NCBI GenBank assembly: GCA_015501075.1
Contig: JADNYJ010000539.1
Coordinates: forward strand, 1 to 21,251
Source: Gymnopilus junonius
Taxonomy: Eukaryota; Basidiomycota; Agaricomycetes; Agaricales; Galerinaceae
Length of the DNA: 21,251 nt
Reading direction: 5' to 3'
The notes under the pieces were generated by a model. That model searched no databases, was not told the DNA's origin, and saw only the letters and a program-made list of their open reading frames with translations. The position numbers and the translations under genes are program-made. Below, piece after piece: positions 20,440-21,251 of the stretch (positions are counted from its first letter, which is position 1; the number at the start of each line of letters is the position of its first letter).

Positions 20440-21195
20440 TTCCCTTCGCATTTTTTGATAGTCACCTAACCTGGGTTACCCACTTTGCCCCTTTCCCTAC
20501 TGCATGAAGTGCATGCTTCTGGAAGTGCAGTTCATTGTCTACTATCACTCCAAGAAATTTGTGGTGTTTTGCACTAGTTACTATGTTCCCATTGTCCAGC
20601 TGGACTTCAAATGTTGGCTGCTTTATCTTCTTCCTTGGCCTGGTTGGGTCCTCTATCATCTTGCATGTGAGCCCTAAACACCTGAACTTGTCATATTCAT
20701 ATCCAGAAAAGTGGGTCCTCACCTATTCTCCTGGTCCACCATTTCTTCAGAAGAGTGTTGTCATTTTTTGTGCTGCTATTTCCAGGTTCTTCTGATGTCA
20801 CACACATTGCATCATCAGCAAAATTTGTTGCCAGTTCATCTGTGTGCCCCTCCGACTCTCTGATTTGGCTTGCATTGTAGAAACGGTAATAGATATAAGT
20901 TGCACCCTTGGTCTAGTCCATTGTTGACAGGTATTGGCTGGGACTTGAAGTCAAAGGAGATAACTGTTGACTGACCTGCCATCTTTGCTCCTGTCCAATC
21001 TGTATACTTCTTTGGTATGCCTGCATTGCACATATCATGTTGTAGTACTGGTACAACTGTGTTTGGGAAGGCTCCTTTGACATCTAGAAAGACTACCACC
21101 ACTTCCTCTCTTTCCTCCATGCCCTCTTTGTAAAATCCATCAGCATATGCAGGAAATCTGTCATTGTGCATCCCGGCCATCCTCCAAACTGCCAC
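20440..21195 (-). pseudogene. Reverse transcriptase fragment of the LINE-like element
   Basis: Motif A is seen as VVVVFLDVKGAFPNTV (around 21105-21055), with the catalytic Asp in FLD. Motif B follows as NNGLDQGCNL. The catalytic motif C appears as FADDA at 20808-20822, in a different frame from motif A. A C-terminal RT/thumb segment at 20722-20462 reads HHKFLGVIVDNELHFQKHAL and GKGAKWVTQ. At least one frameshift separates motifs B and C and another precedes the thumb segment. These motifs are standard for non-LTR RTs. The catalytic acidic residues survive, but no continuous protein can be made. Confidence 0.82.
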
Positions 21196-21251
21196 TTTTG
21201 TAATATCCCAGTTTTCTCTGTATAATATTCCAGGATTTCTTTTACACAGGG

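Larger units (their letters stand above)
18950..21251 (-). mobile_element. Decayed non-LTR (LINE-like) retroelement, 3' portion
   Basis: Reading the minus strand from the window edge, fragments occur in the order reverse transcriptase (about 21195-20460), thumb/linker remnants (about 20450-19990), RNase H (about 19975-19480) and a zinc-knuckle tail ending at TAA 18950-18952. This RT-RNaseH-CCHC order, without integrase or LTRs, fits LINE-type elements common in agaricomycete genomes. The reading frame is broken many times by frameshifts and by stops at 19673-19675, 19199-19201 and 19124-19126, so the copy is inactive. Its 5' part lies beyond 21251. The 3' boundary is not sharp; no poly(A) tail or target-site duplication could be identified. 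Confidence 0.85.

Overview
The window looks like a piece of a mushroom-forming basidiomycete (Agaricomycetes) nuclear genome. The genes are split by many short GT-AG introns of about 50-90 nt, pyrimidine-rich tracts precede start codons, and three gene families typical of such fungi are present: an Slm1-type PH protein, a MATA_HMG-type transcription factor and a DUF6534 seven-helix membrane protein. Nothing suggests operons or prokaryotic organisation.

Layout, left to right. (1) 89-474 +: a two-exon gene for a small, four-cysteine, presumably secreted protein. (2) 475-2057: no convincing gene. (3) 2187-about 4342 +: a five-exon SLM1-like gene (BAR-like helical region, then PH domain, then an acidic/His-rich tail whose reading frame is unclear). 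(4) About 4618-6003 +: a probable low-complexity coding region built largely from hexanucleotide repeats, with no recognisable family. (5) 6004-12301: about 6 kb without a supportable gene. (6) 12302-13811 +: a three-exon HMG-box transcription factor, whose N-terminal segment is out of frame with the HMG box by one base at a C6 run. (7) 13812-14971: 3' flank. (8) 14972-16437 -: a nine-exon DUF6534 integral membrane protein whose first exon does not splice in phase. (9) 16438-18949: no convincing gene. (10) 18950-21251 -: the 3' two thirds or so of a decayed non-LTR (LINE-like) retroelement carrying reverse transcriptase, RNase H and a zinc-knuckle tail, broken by stops and frameshifts and cut by the window edge.

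The genes do not form an obvious pathway. SLM1 would act at the plasma membrane in PI(4,5)P2/TORC2 signalling, the HMG protein in the nucleus, the DUF6534 protein in a membrane and the small protein outside the cell. Three separate genes show apparent one-base frame problems (SLM1 tail, HMG N-terminus, DUF6534 first exon). Residual assembly indels, unusual splicing and real decay are all possible and cannot be separated from the sequence alone. I do not see a clear novel multi-gene system. The most curious items are the repeat-built coding region at 4.7-6.0 kb and the frame breaks.
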